A stretch of 64,000 nucleotides of DNA from Sporosarcina sp. ACRSL (GCF_022346605.1 NZ_JAKRNT010000005.1:124001-188000), one strand, 5' to 3'. Positions 26,066 to 35,390 are shown, numbered from the stretch's first letter. The notes: a model not told the origin generated them from the letters alone. Program-made: numbers and translations.

Positions 26066-27145
26066 TTGAAACGTTTTGCTTTATTTACCATTGCCTGCTG
26101 TTTTTTATTGACGGGCTGCATCAAAAAAGAAGAAATGATCGTCCATCCTACTAATTTTGGCATCATAGAGTGCAATCCACCTAAGATGAAATTGAATGAA
26201 AAGTCATCGGACATCACAATCGGAATGATAGGGGATATCCTGTTACATTATCCGCTCTACACGTACGATAACTATGATAAATCGTTCACTGCCGTGAAAG
26301 AGCATTTGATCGGTACTGACTTCATGATTGCTAACCAGGAATCGTTGCCGGGGGGAGTGGAGCTAGGTTTGTCCGGTTACCCGCTGTTCAATAGTCCGAA
26401 GCATATTATCCGAGATTTACAAACAAATGGCGTAGATTTACTATCAATCACGAACAACCATACGCTCGATCGAAAAGATAGCGGCCTTTTAAAAGCCATT
26501 GGCCATATGAAGGAGTATGGAATGCAATACGTAGGTGCATATGAGTCGCCGGAAGACCGAGAGGCAAAGCGGATCTTCAATGTGAAAGGCGTTCGTATCG
26601 GCGTTTTAGCCTACACATATAGCCTGAATGGACTTGCTGTTCCGAAAGGGAAGAGTTACTTAGTTTCATTAATTGATAAAGACAGGATGGAGGCAGAAAT
26701 TAGGGAATTGGAAGAGGAAGTTGATTTGACAGTCGTCTCTATCCATTGGGGTGACGAATATTCGTTGTACCCATCTTCTCGACAAGAGGAACTGGCGGCA
26801 TGGCTTGCGGAGCAAGGTGTCGATATCATTTTTGGTCATCATCCACACGTCCTCCAACCTTATACAAAAATCGGCAATACAGAAGTGTTTTATTCGCTCG
26901 GTAACTTTTACTCTGCTCAGCAATTCGACTCCACTAACATTGGGGGCATTGCGAAAGTGCAAATTTCGACGATTGACGCAGCGGGAAAACGATATATGGA
27001 AGTGAAGAAGTCCACATTCTTTCCGACTACTGTCATCCGGGATGACAAGAAGAGATTCGTTGTCGTGCCACTACAGGATGTGAGTGAAAAGACGATGTTT
27101 GATGAGGCATGGGTGACGAACCATGTCGGCCTTCCGCCTGAATGA
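26066..27145 (+). CDS. CapA-family lipoprotein (PGA_cap metallophosphatase fold)
   Basis: A 360-residue lipoprotein of the CapA/PgsA family. From TTG 26066, eight bases after GGGG, the N-terminus is a lipoprotein signal ending LLTGC (Cys18). The PGA_cap fold then shows IGMIGDILLH, NQESLPGG, SITNNHTLDR, VVSIHWGDEY, IIFGHHPHVLQ and FYSLGNFYSAQ, the metal-site motifs of this calcineurin-like family. Members act in poly-gamma-glutamate capsule export or anchoring, but many stand-alone copies have no known role. No capB, capC or capD is nearby, so capsule synthesis is not supported. Its place between two SLH nucleotidases suggests another extracellular phosphoesterase. It is convergent with the next gene. 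Confidence 0.88.
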   Translation: MKRFALFTIACCFLLTGCIKKEEMIVHPTNFGIIECNPPKMKLNEKSSDITIGMIGDILLHYPLYTYDNYDKSFTAVKEHLIGTDFMIANQESLPGGVELGLSGYPLFNSPKHIIRDLQTNGVDLLSITNNHTLDRKDSGLLKAIGHMKEYGMQYVGAYESPEDREAKRIFNVKGVRIGVLAYTYSLNGLAVPKGKSYLVSLIDKDRMEAEIRELEEEVDLTVVSIHWGDEYSLYPSSRQEELAAWLAEQGVDIIFGHHPHVLQPYTKIGNTEVFYSLGNFYSAQQFDSTNIGGIAKVQISTIDAAGKRYMEVKKSTFFPTTVIRDDKKRFVVVPLQDVSEKTMFDEAWVTNHVGLPPE

Positions 27146-27181
27146 AAAAATGTCCTCTGCACGAGAGTTGTGCAGAGGACA
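27144..27181 (-). terminator. Terminator of the SLH 5'-nucleotidase gene
   Basis: Perfect 12-bp stem (TGTCCTCTGCAC with GTGCAGAGGACA). The T run is on the minus strand, so it mainly serves the minus-strand gene. Confidence 0.9.
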
Positions 27182-27186
27182 TATTA

Positions 27187-29352
27187 TTATTCTGCTTTCT
27201 TCACTTGTTTCGTATTATAAATATAATTGGAAACGATTTTTGCCGCTTGTTGACGAGTTGTGAATTGTTCTGGCATGAACTTCCCTTCATAGCCGGAAGC
27301 AATTCCAAGCTCATGCAACATGGAAATCGCATTTACCGTTTCATCGGCGTAGTTGCCGAGGTCGGAATAAGGCGCTTTTGCAGCAGCTGTGTATTTTTCG
27401 CCTGTGTAGTTTTCAAATGCACGCTCAAGGATCGAAGCGAATTGTGCACGTGTCACTTTATCGTTAGGCTTGAATTTGCCGTTATCACCTTTCACGATGC
27501 CATTTTCGTATGCAGCTGCAATATCAGCTTTCAAGTCATCTGAAAGTCCGTTGAGATCCGAGAATGGCGCTTCACCTTCCGCTTTCAATCCGTTCGCTTT
27601 GACGATCCATGAAACCATTTCAGCACGAGTGATATGCTTATTTGGCTTGAACGTAGTTTCTTTCGTCAAAATGTCTCGGTAATGCAGGTCTGAAATATAT
27701 GGATATGCCCATTGTCCGAGTTTTAAGTCCTTATAAGGAACTGTAGCGATTATGCGTCCTTCAAGGCCAGTTGTAACGTTGCCTAACGATTTGACATGGT
27801 TCGCAAGGTTTTCCCAGTCACTGAAACCAGGTTCGATTACACGACCTTCTTCATATGCTTTGCCAAGAGCTGTAAAACCGTCTCCACCTCTAGCGGTGAA
27901 AACGTTCGTGGCAGCCTTGTACATTTTGTCATTTTCAACTTCTTTACCGTTGATCTTCAATGAAACGATCCGTTTACCTGGCTCTGCTGTACCGTCAAAA
28001 ATGACTTGCATGCCAGCGACATGAAGGAAACCGCCGCTCTCTTTCGGGTACTCCTTAACGGAATGCTCGAATGTTTCACGGAGTTCCGCACCGGTCAATT
28101 CCATGATTGCAAGGCTGTTGCCGAATGGGAGGACAGTGATGACCTCACCGTAAGTGATTTCACCTTTATCGATAGATGCACGGATACCGCCACCGTTTTG
28201 GAACGCGATAGCAACTTCCGGATCTACTTCTTTCGCTTTTTCAAGCATTCCATCTGTAATGATATTGCCTAGATTCGTTTCAGATGTTCGGACACCGCCC
28301 AAGTTTCGCAAGCCGTTCAGGAATACTTCTGCAACTCCGCCAGTAGGAGAAACTTTTGTAGCTTCCACTTTTTCAGCATACGGCTTCAGCAGCTCTTCAG
28401 CCTCAGCGTCTTTTGCTCCTTCTTTCGTGTCGACTTCATGAAGTACGCCATTATATTCCTTGATGACTCCATTCTCATCGAATGTAATATCCAATTGTCC
28501 AAGGAATTTATGATGTTCATTAGCTTGTACAATGACGACAGGGCCTGATTCTCCTTCATGTACATATGGATCCTTTAATGTTGAGTGTGTATGTCCACCG
28601 ACAATAATATCGATTCCAGGCACATTCTTAGCCAATTCTTGATCGTTATCGACAGCGGAGTTGTCATCAAAACCGATATGTGTCAACGCGATAATCTTAT
28701 TGATGCCCATCTCTTCAAAAGCTGCCACTGCAGCCTTCGCTTCAGTAATGTAGTTCGTGAATTTAATTTCGCCAGGACTTGAGAGATTGACAGTTTCTTC
28801 AGTCGTCAAACCGAAAATACCGATTTTTTCCCCGTCCACTTCTTTTACGATTCCGTTGAAGATTTTGCCGTTTTCAGGCTCGGCAGTCACTTCACGGGAT
28901 TGAAGCCCTTCAAAGGTGCTGTCTTCCGTGAAATCAACGTTGGCTGAAACGAATGGGAACTCCGCTTTTTTGATGAAGTCAGCGAGTCCTTTATGGCCGA
29001 CATCCGATCCTCCAAGGTCAAATTCATGATTTCCGAATGTCATTGCGTCATACCCAAAATAATTCAAGAATTCAAGGTCTGCTTGTCCGATAAATTCATT
29101 GAAGTAGAGGGATCCCGAGAACACATCTCCTGCATGCAACAATACGTTGTGCGGTACTTCCGCCCGCTTCGCTTTCAATAATGCAGAGAAGTAAGGGATG
29201 TTGTCCAACTGCGCATGAGTATCATTCGTGTGGAACACTGTCATTGAGAAATCTTTTGACGCTTCTTCTGCGGAAACGGCAGTAGGAGTGATTCCTGCCA
29301 TACTGAACAGCAACATGGATGCAGCCGCGCCTTTTACATACTTCTTTGACAT
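27187..29352 (-). CDS. SLH-anchored 5'-nucleotidase (UshA/YfkN type)
   Basis: A secreted enzyme of 721 residues, with an ATG start behind AAGGAAGG. After the signal peptide (to about VSA, residue 28) comes the metal site: VFHTNDTHAQLD, HAGDVFSG, FGNHEFDLG, ALTHIGFD and VGGHTHS. The nucleotidase C-terminal domain (about 330-480) has FQNGGGIRASI and VLPFGNSLAIMELTGAELRE. Three SLH repeats end the protein (about 545-715), with KGDNGKFKPNDKVTRAQFA. It should dephosphorylate extracellular nucleotides. Compared with the other SLH nucleotidase (22973-25351) the domain order is reversed, since its SLH repeats are C-terminal. This argues that the two arose separately rather than by recent duplication. 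Confidence 0.93.
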   Translation of the reverse strand: MSKKYVKGAAASMLLFSMAGITPTAVSAEEASKDFSMTVFHTNDTHAQLDNIPYFSALLKAKRAEVPHNVLLHAGDVFSGSLYFNEFIGQADLEFLNYFGYDAMTFGNHEFDLGGSDVGHKGLADFIKKAEFPFVSANVDFTEDSTFEGLQSREVTAEPENGKIFNGIVKEVDGEKIGIFGLTTEETVNLSSPGEIKFTNYITEAKAAVAAFEEMGINKIIALTHIGFDDNSAVDNDQELAKNVPGIDIIVGGHTHSTLKDPYVHEGESGPVVIVQANEHHKFLGQLDITFDENGVIKEYNGVLHEVDTKEGAKDAEAEELLKPYAEKVEATKVSPTGGVAEVFLNGLRNLGGVRTSETNLGNIITDGMLEKAKEVDPEVAIAFQNGGGIRASIDKGEITYGEVITVLPFGNSLAIMELTGAELRETFEHSVKEYPKESGGFLHVAGMQVIFDGTAEPGKRIVSLKINGKEVENDKMYKAATNVFTARGGDGFTALGKAYEEGRVIEPGFSDWENLANHVKSLGNVTTGLEGRIIATVPYKDLKLGQWAYPYISDLHYRDILTKETTFKPNKHITRAEMVSWIVKANGLKAEGEAPFSDLNGLSDDLKADIAAAYENGIVKGDNGKFKPNDKVTRAQFASILERAFENYTGEKYTAAAKAPYSDLGNYADETVNAISMLHELGIASGYEGKFMPEQFTTRQQAAKIVSNYIYNTKQVKKAE

Positions 29353-29497
29353 AATGCACCTTCCTTTTATGGTTTTTCATTCATCAATATTCCAGTAGAG
29401 TTTCAAAGATGGAATAAAGATGAAATTACAGTCAATGATAGTTTACCATTGCCACTAATAAAGAACAAATTAATTTTTAGTAAATTTATAGGTCAAA

Positions 29498-29537
29498 AGA
29501 AAAAGCCGGAAAGAAGTAAAAATCACTTCTTTCCGGC
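29498..29537 (-). terminator. Terminator of the SLH amidase gene
   Basis: Perfect 13-bp stem (GCCGGAAAGAAGT with ACTTCTTTCCGGC) with a T run on the minus strand. Confidence 0.92.
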
Positions 29538-29545
29538 ATATTTTA

Positions 29546-31285
29546 CTATTGTATTGCGTAATATTGTACAAGCCCTTGGTAGATTGCTTCTGCATAAATT
29601 TCTGCATATTGATCGCTAGATAGTTTTTTGAAATCATCAGGATTCGTGATGAAACCAAGTTCGACAAGGACTGCTGCAACGTCGTTATTTCGAATGACAT
29701 AAAAACGTTGGTCCTTAACTCCACGATCGTACATATTAGCGTTTTTCACAAGATTTGCTTGAATCTTGCTTGCCAGTTGCCTACTCTCTGAAGCATTCGG
29801 ATTCGTGGAAGAATCATAGAATACTTCCGCACCTTTTGCTGCAGAGGAGCCTGCTGCATTCACATGAATTGAAACGAAAGCTTCTGCATAATGCTTCTTA
29901 GCGAAATCAGTTCGTTGTTCTAATGTTAAGTACGTATCATTAGAACGCGTCAGCAATACTTTTGCACCGGCTTTTTTCAACTTGCTTTCTACGAGCTTTG
30001 AAACTTGCAATACAACGTTCTTTTCACTTAATTTATTTTTGGAAGCACCCGGATCTTTTCCGCCGTGGCCGGCATCAATGATGATGACTCTATCTTTCAA
30101 CGGATTACCAGTTTGGTTGAGTAGCTTCAAGTAGTTTTTATGGACATAGCCAGGACCACTTTGTAAGCGGATTTGAGCCCAATTGCCGTCCAATGAAATG
30201 ACATCAACTTTCTGTCCCGCTGATAACTTCGCGGTAATAGCAGCTGACGTGCTAGGGGATTTGCGGACGTTCAACACTTTGGCAGTCACTTTCCCGACGA
30301 GGCCAGTCGTTTCGGTAGGCGTGTCCCACTCTTCTTCAGGCTCTGTAATTTCAGGTTCTGTAACTTCAGGTTCATCACTTTCCGGTTCAGTCACTTCAGG
30401 CTCGTCCGGCTCCTCAGTCGCGACATCATCGGATGGTGTCGTAGTACCGACTTCGACTGTGTACTGGCCGTGGATATACCCATAATTACCGTCAATGATG
30501 ACGTTCAGCCAATCACCAGTTTGGCCGATGACTTCTACGATCTCGCCATCTTTCAATCGGTTGACAACATCACCTGTCACTGCTGGGTGGCTTCTAACGT
30601 TCAAGTTGTCACCGCCCGTTGCTACTTTCGCAAAATACGTTCTAGACGTCTGCTCTGGCAATTTGACAGTTAGCTTAAAGTCGTCATTCAATGCACGTGC
30701 AACGAATAATGCAAATTGTGAACGGGTCAAGTAATCATTCGGTAGGAATTTGCCCGCATCACCTCGAGTAACACCACCGTAATACAATCCATTTATTTCT
30801 TTTACGTAAGGATGGTCTTTCATGTCAGTGAGCATAAGGGGACGATCGACTGTCACGTTTTCAGAAAGATTGAAGGCGACGGAGAGGGCATAACCCATTT
30901 CATCCCGTTTCAATTTTTCATTCGGACCAAAGCTTCCATCGGCTTTTTTCTTGAAATAACCGAGGTCTACAGCGCGGCTCGCAAATTCATATTGCTCTGT
31001 GCCGGGCTTTAAGTCTTTGAAGTGAATGTTTGGCGTAGGCATGTCCTTTTTTCCGGAAGCGATGACAAGCATTTTTGCTGCGTGTGCTCGTGTCAAATTG
31101 TTGCCGGGATTGAACTTGTCGGCTTTATTGACAATTCCGAGTTCCGCTATGTAATGTACTTGATCATAGTATTCCTTACTAGGTGAAATGTCCGAGAATT
31201 TGAACTGCGCCGAAGATTGACCAGGGACGATGGAAACAAGAGCGAAAAACAGTAAAGCAACAGCTGCCCATTTAATCGTTTTCAT
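29546..31285 (-). CDS. SLH-anchored N-acetylmuramoyl-L-alanine amidase
   Basis: A wall hydrolase of 579 residues that cuts the bond between MurNAc and L-Ala. A signal peptide (about 26 residues) is followed by three SLH repeats (about 28-200), a first SH3b domain (about 215-280, with NLNVRSHPAV), an acidic Pro/Glu linker with repeats of EPEVTEPE, a second SH3b domain (about 330-390, VLNVRKSPST) and an Amidase_3 domain (about 399-577). The latter has IIDAGHGGKDPGA, LTRSNDTYLTLEQRT, SIHVNAAGS and VLVELGFITN with the zinc and catalytic acid residues. AGGAGG precedes the ATG. It lies with the SLH nucleotidase gene on the same strand, but each has its own terminator. Confidence 0.95.
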   Translation of the reverse strand: MKTIKWAAVALLFFALVSIVPGQSSAQFKFSDISPSKEYYDQVHYIAELGIVNKADKFNPGNNLTRAHAAKMLVIASGKKDMPTPNIHFKDLKPGTEQYEFASRAVDLGYFKKKADGSFGPNEKLKRDEMGYALSVAFNLSENVTVDRPLMLTDMKDHPYVKEINGLYYGGVTRGDAGKFLPNDYLTRSQFALFVARALNDDFKLTVKLPEQTSRTYFAKVATGGDNLNVRSHPAVTGDVVNRLKDGEIVEVIGQTGDWLNVIIDGNYGYIHGQYTVEVGTTTPSDDVATEEPDEPEVTEPESDEPEVTEPEITEPEEEWDTPTETTGLVGKVTAKVLNVRKSPSTSAAITAKLSAGQKVDVISLDGNWAQIRLQSGPGYVHKNYLKLLNQTGNPLKDRVIIIDAGHGGKDPGASKNKLSEKNVVLQVSKLVESKLKKAGAKVLLTRSNDTYLTLEQRTDFAKKHYAEAFVSIHVNAAGSSAAKGAEVFYDSSTNPNASESRQLASKIQANLVKNANMYDRGVKDQRFYVIRNNDVAAVLVELGFITNPDDFKKLSSDQYAEIYAEAIYQGLVQYYAIQ

Positions 31286-31370
31286 GGTGTCCTCCTAAAT
31301 AAGATGTAGATTAAGTTTACCAGTGTTCATGTCGTAAATCCATAGAAAGTTTACTATTTTAATAGAATCC

Positions 31371-31378
31371 TGTCGAAA
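31371..31378 (+). promoter_or_regulatory. Candidate Spo0A box
   Basis: TGTCGAAA about 86 bases upstream of the amidase start, in the gap between amidase and NlpC-SLH genes. It overlaps the T run of the neighbouring terminator, which may be chance. Confidence 0.2.
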
Positions 31379-31410
31379 AAAAACGGGTGTCCAATTTAAC
31401 GGAACACCCG
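31376..31410 (-). terminator. Terminator of the NlpC/P60-SLH gene
   Basis: 7-bp stem CGGGTGT/ACACCCG with eight T residues on the minus strand. Confidence 0.82.
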
Positions 31411-31424
31411 ACTTACTAAGGCTA

Positions 31425-32327
31425 TCAATGAAGGCGATCAAGAATCTTCTGGAATTGCTTTTCAGTCAATTTATCGTTCAGACCGAATGATCCATCTTCA
31501 TATCCGCTAGCAATATTGTTATAGGCTAGTATATTGATATATTCATTAGCCCAATGATCGGCAGGTACATCACTATAGGAAGTGTTTGCGGAACCTTGAA
31601 GTCCGAATGCTTCCACTACCACTTTCGCCATTTGTGCACGAGTCAATGAATCATTGGGATTGAATTTACCGTCATTTCCTGTAAAGAGTCCGGCGCTTGC
31701 CACTTTTGCAATCGCATCGTATTGCGGGTGATCCGCAGCTACGTCGGTGAATGAAATGTCGGTAGTTTCAGTTTCAAGTCCAAGCTCTTTTACGAGAGTC
31801 TCTGCAATTTTTGCACGAGATACATAGACTGGAGCTTTCTCGGTTGCCGTTGGTTCTTCGAAAGCAACAGCTTTATCCGGTGTGAAATCCGCTACGCGAC
31901 GAGCGCCCAAATAACGTTTCCCCCAATATGCGGGATCGTTGATGGAAGAAATCATCACGCCTTTTGATGTTGAAGCATGGATGAATCTGTTGGAGCCGAT
32001 ATAGATTCCTACATGTGAAACTCTGTTCCCGAAAGTGTTGAAGAAGACGAGGTCTCCTGTTGTAAGATCGCTTTTCTTAACAGCTGTTCCCATAGCAAAC
32101 TGTTCACCAGTCGATCTTGGAATTGTAATTCCTTGCTTTTTAAAGACGTATTGCGTATATCCTGAGCAGTCGAATCCGGAAGTGGTTGTGCCTCCATAGG
32201 CATAAGGCGTTCCTATATAGGCTCGCGCTGTATTGACGAGCGAAGTAGGTGAATTCGCCGAAGCCATGTTTGGTACGGTTGTTGACAATAAAAGGCATGC
32301 GAAAAACAGCAAAAACATTCTCTTCAT
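31425..32327 (-). CDS. NlpC/P60 endopeptidase with SLH domains
   Basis: A secreted peptidoglycan endopeptidase of 300 residues. The start at ATG 32327 follows GGGG by five bases, and the signal peptide ends near ASA; the longer open frame upstream has no ribosome site. The NlpC/P60 domain (about 30-150) has the triad region: AYGGTTTSGFDCSGYTQY with catalytic Cys, SHVGIYIG with His and FIHAS. SLH repeats follow (about 185-300; two clear, one partial). It should cleave stem peptides between D-Glu and the diamino acid. A triple WalR-type box about 85-112 bases upstream suggests control by the WalRK wall-stress system, as for LytE and CwlO in B. subtilis. Confidence 0.93.
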   Translation of the reverse strand: MKRMFLLFFACLLLSTTVPNMASANSPTSLVNTARAYIGTPYAYGGTTTSGFDCSGYTQYVFKKQGITIPRSTGEQFAMGTAVKKSDLTTGDLVFFNTFGNRVSHVGIYIGSNRFIHASTSKGVMISSINDPAYWGKRYLGARRVADFTPDKAVAFEEPTATEKAPVYVSRAKIAETLVKELGLETETTDISFTDVAADHPQYDAIAKVASAGLFTGNDGKFNPNDSLTRAQMAKVVVEAFGLQGSANTSYSDVPADHWANEYINILAYNNIASGYEDGSFGLNDKLTEKQFQKILDRLH

Positions 32328-32411
32328 ATGGTCCCCAAATTCCCCTTTCGCACGTTTACTTGCACTGTGCTTTATCTGAGAACATCCTACCATAGCTAAA
32401 CATTCATTTCG

Positions 32412-32439
32412 GTTACAGTTACATTACAATAACATTACA
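32412..32439 (-). promoter_or_regulatory. Triple WalR-type box
   Basis: On the minus strand TGTAAT, TGTAAT and TGTAAC occur with exactly five bases between each, matching the WalR (YycF) consensus TGTWAH-N5-TGTWAH twice over. It lies upstream of the NlpC/P60-SLH gene. Inverted Spo0A-like boxes (TTCGAC/GTCGAA, 32443-32459) adjoin it. Confidence 0.72.
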
Positions 32440-32706
32440 TCGTTCGACGCATGTCGAAAACCCAATCATATCAACGTTTCCTAAAGAGTGAATTTTTGTG
32501 ATAAACGTTTTTTGTGTTGAATAAAAACCTATAATTCGTCAATTTTCTCCATTTTATTAGGTAATTCACCTTAATTTATTACAATAGAGAATATGTATTA
32601 TGACAGTCATATTACAAAATAGTTAGAACCATCTCTGATTCTAGTAAAAGTCGTTTTTTGACTTTGCTTACACTCTACTTTTGGAAAAAAATATAAATAG
32701 AGATAT

Positions 32707-32895
32707 CCTCAGCCTGATTGAAAACGCTTGTCAAGGAAGGCAACCTAAAAGCGCCACGTCCTGTGGCAACGGTTGCATGACTCGCATCCTGCGAGCCCGC
32801 GCGAAGTGGAGCGAAGACGCGAATAGAACTTAAGTTCATGAGCGGACGAGCGACACGAGCAACAACGGATGCGAGTGTTTGTCAACAGGCTGAGG
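32707..32895. repeat. MITE-like element, 189 bp
   Basis: The ends CCTCAGCCTG (32707-32716) and CAGGCTGAGG (32886-32895) are perfect inverted repeats, and the similarity continues imperfectly inward for about 14 bases. The inside is GC-rich with GACTCGCATCCTGCGAG and CGGATGCGAGTG arms, and has no coding sequence. The AT-rich 260 bases to its left (32440-32700) show nothing else clear. Confidence 0.72.
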
Positions 32896-32909
32896 TGCAA
32901 CCATCTATA

Positions 32910-32918
32910 TGGTATAAT
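32910..32918 (+). promoter_or_regulatory. Extended -10 promoter
   Basis: TGGTATAAT upstream of the glycosyltransferase gene, about 40 bases before its start and just outside the MITE-like element. Confidence 0.5.
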
Positions 32919-32959
32919 CGTTCAATATAAGAATTACTTGTAGATGGGATGAGAACTTA

Positions 32960-34060
32960 ATGCGCAGAATCGCTGTTTTCAGCAATATGTATCCTTCGGA
33001 AAAACATCCGACTTTCGGTATTTTTGTCAAGAACCAAGTCGAGCTATTACGCTCAAAAGGAATTGAAGTGGATCTCATTGCAATCGATGAGCCAGGAAAA
33101 GGAAAAGTCGCCACATTAAAAAAATATGTAGCTTGGTTTCTCAAGTCAATCGGTTTTTTATTAAAAAATAAAAATCATATATCACTCACGCATGCTCATT
33201 ATGCATTTCCGACAGGAGTTCTATCCTTGATAGGGAAGAGACTGTTTGGAATCCCATATGTCGTCACCGTCCACGGCGGGGATATCGACAAAATGGCTGC
33301 GAAAAGTGCTCGTATTGCGAACTATACACGGAAAGTACTGCAAGGCGCAGATACCGTCATCGTCGTTGGAGAGCGATTGAAACAGGACGTCATCACGAAG
33401 TTCGGTGTGAAGGAAGAACATGTCCATGTGATGAGCATGGGCGTCAACACGGATATCTTTAAACCGATGCCGAAAGAGGAAGCTCGTCAACAATTGGACA
33501 TCCCTTCGAATGAAAAACTTCTATTATATGTCGGCAATATGATTGAAGCAAAAGGCGTTCTTGATTTGGTCGATGCGTTTGAGACCGTTCAGAAAGCTCA
33601 TCCGAATGCATCTCTTCACTTCATCGGCTCTAGCAAAGATGAAAATTTTATGGAAAGATTTAAAACACGGCTACAGTCGGATAATCATAAGATCACCCAT
33701 CAAGAACCGCTGTCCCAACAACGAATCGCAAAATGGATTGCGGCTGCGGACGTTTTCGTACTTCCTTCCCACCATGAAGGATTCGGGCTCGTCGCACTGG
33801 AAGCGATGGCAGTCGGAACAACGGTTGTCGGAAGTGATGTCGGGGGGCTTTCGTTCCTTCTTGGCAATGAAGCAGGTATCCTCGTTGAACCGAGAAATCC
33901 GGATTCGCTTGCTGCAGGCTTGCAACAGGCGTTGGAAGAGCCGTCTGACACGAGAAAGACAATCGCAGAAGAAACCGTCGCAAAACATACGTATCATGTC
34001 ATTGCCGAACGATTGATGGCCATCTATGACGCTGTGTCGAAAGGAAAGAGTGTAAAATGA
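32960..34060 (+). CDS. Glycosyltransferase, GT4 family
   Basis: A cytosolic or membrane-associated GT-B glycosyltransferase of 366 residues. It has the N-terminal pattern YPSEKHPTFGIFVKNQVELL, VVTVHGGDID, the GT4 donor-site region LLYVGNMIEAKGVLDLV and the EX7E-type motif HHEGFGLVALEAMAVGT. GT4 enzymes transfer sugars from nucleotide donors with retention of configuration. Its stop overlaps the start of a flippase gene by four bases. The pair therefore probably builds and flips one lipid-linked glycan, perhaps the secondary wall polymer or another surface polysaccharide. Donor and acceptor are unknown. Confidence 0.87.
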   Translation: MRRIAVFSNMYPSEKHPTFGIFVKNQVELLRSKGIEVDLIAIDEPGKGKVATLKKYVAWFLKSIGFLLKNKNHISLTHAHYAFPTGVLSLIGKRLFGIPYVVTVHGGDIDKMAAKSARIANYTRKVLQGADTVIVVGERLKQDVITKFGVKEEHVHVMSMGVNTDIFKPMPKEEARQQLDIPSNEKLLLYVGNMIEAKGVLDLVDAFETVQKAHPNASLHFIGSSKDENFMERFKTRLQSDNHKITHQEPLSQQRIAKWIAAADVFVLPSHHEGFGLVALEAMAVGTTVVGSDVGGLSFLLGNEAGILVEPRNPDSLAAGLQQALEEPSDTRKTIAEETVAKHTYHVIAERLMAIYDAVSKGKSVK

Positions 34061-35331
34061 GTAGAATGATGAAAATCATCGGCGCAGTCGCCATCATTAA
34101 TATCGTTGCCCGTCTTTTCGGGTTCCTTCGGGAAGTAGTTATTGGAAAACAATTCGGGACGTCTGTAGCGGCAGACGCCATCGCAACCGCTTATACGATA
34201 CCGAATTTTATTTATCTAGTTGTTGGCGGTGGACTAACGACAGCTTTCATTTCTGTTTATCATTCTTCCAAAACCGACAAAGCGGTATTCGTTAGAAAAA
34301 TGTTGACTTCGGTGTTAATGGCGGCAACGATTATTACAGCACTTGTTCTCATCTTTGCAAAACCAATTTTTCAAATACTATTAAACCCAGACCAGTTTGA
34401 ATTAACGTATCCGTTGTTTTTATGGATGATGCCATCGACAATAATTCTTGTGCTCTCAACTTGGCTAAGTGGATTGTTGAATTTGAATGATAAGTTCAAG
34501 CTATCAAGCATTGCTATTCTCGTTTACAATGCAGCGTTTGTCATCATTTCTGCTCCTCTTGTCAAATGGTACGGTACAATGGCATACGGAATCGGAGCAT
34601 TGTTGAGTGCAGTACTCATGGGCATTTTCTTATTTGCCGGAATTAAGCGTAGCAGGCTGTATTCATTAAAGCCTGCTTTCGGCAAGTCGGAAGATGTAAA
34701 ACGAGTTTGGATTATTGCGTTGCCAATTCTTTTAGGCGGCGCATCGATGCAATTCTATGCTCTCATTCATAGGGCCGCCGCCACAGGTTTAAGTGAAGGG
34801 GCAATTTCAGCAATTAACTACGCCTCTAAACTGAGCAACTTCCCTCAAGCGATCATGATGACCGCTGTTACGACCGTCATCTATCCAATGCTGAGCAAGA
34901 AGGAAGGTGAAGGGGATCACGAAACGATCAAGAAATTGTACAAAAAAGGATTGCTTCTGTTGGCAGCCTTAATTGCGCCAGCAACTGCAGTCGCTTATTT
35001 TTTCGCAGATCCGCTCGTCCGTCTCGTTTTCGAACGGGGGGAATTCGGCGAGGCATCGGTGTTAATTACGGTTCCAATTTTCAAGGCGTTCGCATTGTCA
35101 ATGTTCTTCCTCGCGGGGACAACGTATGTAACACGTTTTTATTATGCTAAAGGCAATTCAATATTGCCGGTAATCTTTAGTCTTGTTAGCGTTCTCGGAA
35201 TTAATATCGCCATCATTTATCTGTTCATTGATTCAATTGGTGCGCCAGCAATTGCATATGGAACCGTCATCGGCTCAGCTTTCAACTTCATCATGCTCAT
35301 GATCTACGCAAGACTGAAATGGAAGCTATAA
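34057..35331 (+). CDS. MurJ/MviN-family lipid flippase (short)
   Basis: A polytopic membrane protein of 424 residues, about 12 segments, from the MOP superfamily. The start ARLFGFLREVVIGKQFGTS and the later FVYFERG-like region (VRLVFERGEFGEAS) are typical of MurJ/MviN. MurJ itself usually has about 500 residues and 14 segments, so this is a short relative. It is coupled to the glycosyltransferase gene by an ATGA overlap. It probably flips the undecaprenyl-linked product of that enzyme rather than lipid II. This is inference. Confidence 0.85.
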   Translation: MSRMMKIIGAVAIINIVARLFGFLREVVIGKQFGTSVAADAIATAYTIPNFIYLVVGGGLTTAFISVYHSSKTDKAVFVRKMLTSVLMAATIITALVLIFAKPIFQILLNPDQFELTYPLFLWMMPSTIILVLSTWLSGLLNLNDKFKLSSIAILVYNAAFVIISAPLVKWYGTMAYGIGALLSAVLMGIFLFAGIKRSRLYSLKPAFGKSEDVKRVWIIALPILLGGASMQFYALIHRAAATGLSEGAISAINYASKLSNFPQAIMMTAVTTVIYPMLSKKEGEGDHETIKKLYKKGLLLLAALIAPATAVAYFFADPLVRLVFERGEFGEASVLITVPIFKAFALSMFFLAGTTYVTRFYYAKGNSILPVIFSLVSVLGINIAIIYLFIDSIGAPAIAYGTVIGSAFNFIMLMIYARLKWKL

Positions 35332-35343
35332 TAATCTTTCATA

Positions 35344-35382
35344 AATCCCGCCGCAGCTCGACTGCATGCGGGATTTTCTTTT
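35344..35382 (+). terminator. Terminator after the flippase gene
   Basis: 8-bp stem AATCCCGC/GCGGGATT with a T-rich tail, directly before the class I array. Confidence 0.82.
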
Positions 35383-35390
35383 ATCAAAAA

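Noticed and set aside
32715..32730. CcpA cre site (TGAAAACGCTTGTCA)
   Set aside because: It has one base too many compared with the cre consensus and lies inside the end of a repeat element.
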